Positions 63,839 to 64,000 of a DNA stretch of 64,000 nucleotides are shown in pieces. Position numbers and translations under genes: made by a program. Under the pieces are notes generated by a model, which saw nothing but the letters and a program-made list of their open reading frames with translations, ran no database searches and was not told the origin of the DNA. Source of the DNA: Macropodus opercularis (Eukaryota; Chordata; Actinopteri; Anabantiformes; Osphronemidae); NCBI GenBank assembly GCA_030770545.1, contig CM061106.1, positions 5,757,001-5,821,000 of the forward strand. The letters run 5' to 3'. Each line of letters begins with the position of its first letter. Positions within the stretch are counted from its first letter, which is position 1.

Positions 63839-64000
63839 TTAACAGCATTTATGCTGTTGTTGACCAGGTTTTCACAATGACGGCACACGGCCTTCTGAAT
63901 GTCCTGGATGAATTGGTAGACAATGACTTTGAGACATTCAGGTTTCATCTAAATAAGAGTGAAAGCCTCTCAGGCCACCAGACCATCCCAAGAGCATCAC
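63839..64000 (+). CDS. PYRIN-domain exon (start of an NLR/ASC/pyrin-like gene), runs off the window
   Basis: After a polypyrimidine tract and CTGCAG acceptor (to 63,838), the frame is open to the window end, with ATG at 63,877-63,879. The peptide TAHGLLNVLDELVDNDFETF and the following LSGHQTIPRA fit helices 1-3 of a death-fold PYRIN domain (LLxxLEDLxxxDFxxFKxxL, then IPRAxLE). Such exons open fish ASC, pyrin-like and NLR (NLRP-type) genes, which assemble inflammasomes. The rest of the gene lies outside, so the protein type cannot be decided. The acceptor before the ATG suggests a 5' UTR or signal exon upstream. Confidence 0.7.

Overview
The window is from a ray-finned (teleost) fish genome. 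It holds a FISNA-NACHT-LRR (NLRC3-like) innate-immune receptor gene with the fish exon structure, an Fc-receptor-like Ig exon, the start of a PYRIN-domain exon, fish-type L2, hAT, Ty3/gypsy and I-clade transposons, and a Polinton/adintovirus remnant. Most of the 64 kb is mobile DNA or its debris; I see no prokaryotic features.

Layout. (1) 1-6.8 kb: a decayed Polinton/adintovirus (integrated midsize DNA virus-transposon). It has the end of a protein-primed PolB, an intact packaging ATPase, a broken pX-like core gene, a capsid remnant, a broken integrase and three unassigned ORFs. A hAT transposon fragment joins the integrase to the capsid gene. (2) 7.4-9 kb: an LTR-retroelement 5' end with a tRNA-Phe-type primer site. 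(3) 9.5-9.8 kb: a 42-bp minisatellite. (4) 10.5-18.3 kb: a minus-strand NLRC3-like gene. I can assemble nine exons into one continuous frame of 1011 codons plus stop. (5) 18.37-23.18 kb: a full-length L2 LINE with 8-bp target duplications, inserted about 65 bp upstream of the NLR start codon.

(6) About 17.7-52.5 kb: a giant inverted repeat. The left arm (17,741-29,676) and right arm (36,167-52,539) flank a 6.5-kb spacer. The arms are nearly identical and differ mostly by later insertions. The L2 is in the left arm only. A 1977-codon Ty3/gypsy element with two 1048-bp LTRs that look identical, and a TTAA-flanked piggyBac-type MITE, are in the right arm only. Each arm therefore gives an empty-site control for the other. 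The right arm repeats the first two NLR exons and ends exactly at a second hAT copy, so that NLR copy is a fragment. The spacer has a WASP-like WH2 exon fragment and a solo LTR with a 5-bp target duplication.

(7) 52.5-64 kb: the hAT element, a degenerate transposase-like remnant, an I-clade LINE fragment with zinc knuckles and endonuclease domain, an FCRL-like Ig exon, a tRNA-derived SINE, LTR debris, and at the right edge a PYRIN-domain exon running out of the window.

The main biological message is an immune-receptor neighbourhood being remodelled by transposons and inverted duplication. The gypsy Gag resembles the vertebrate PNMA family along its N-terminal domain and capsid.
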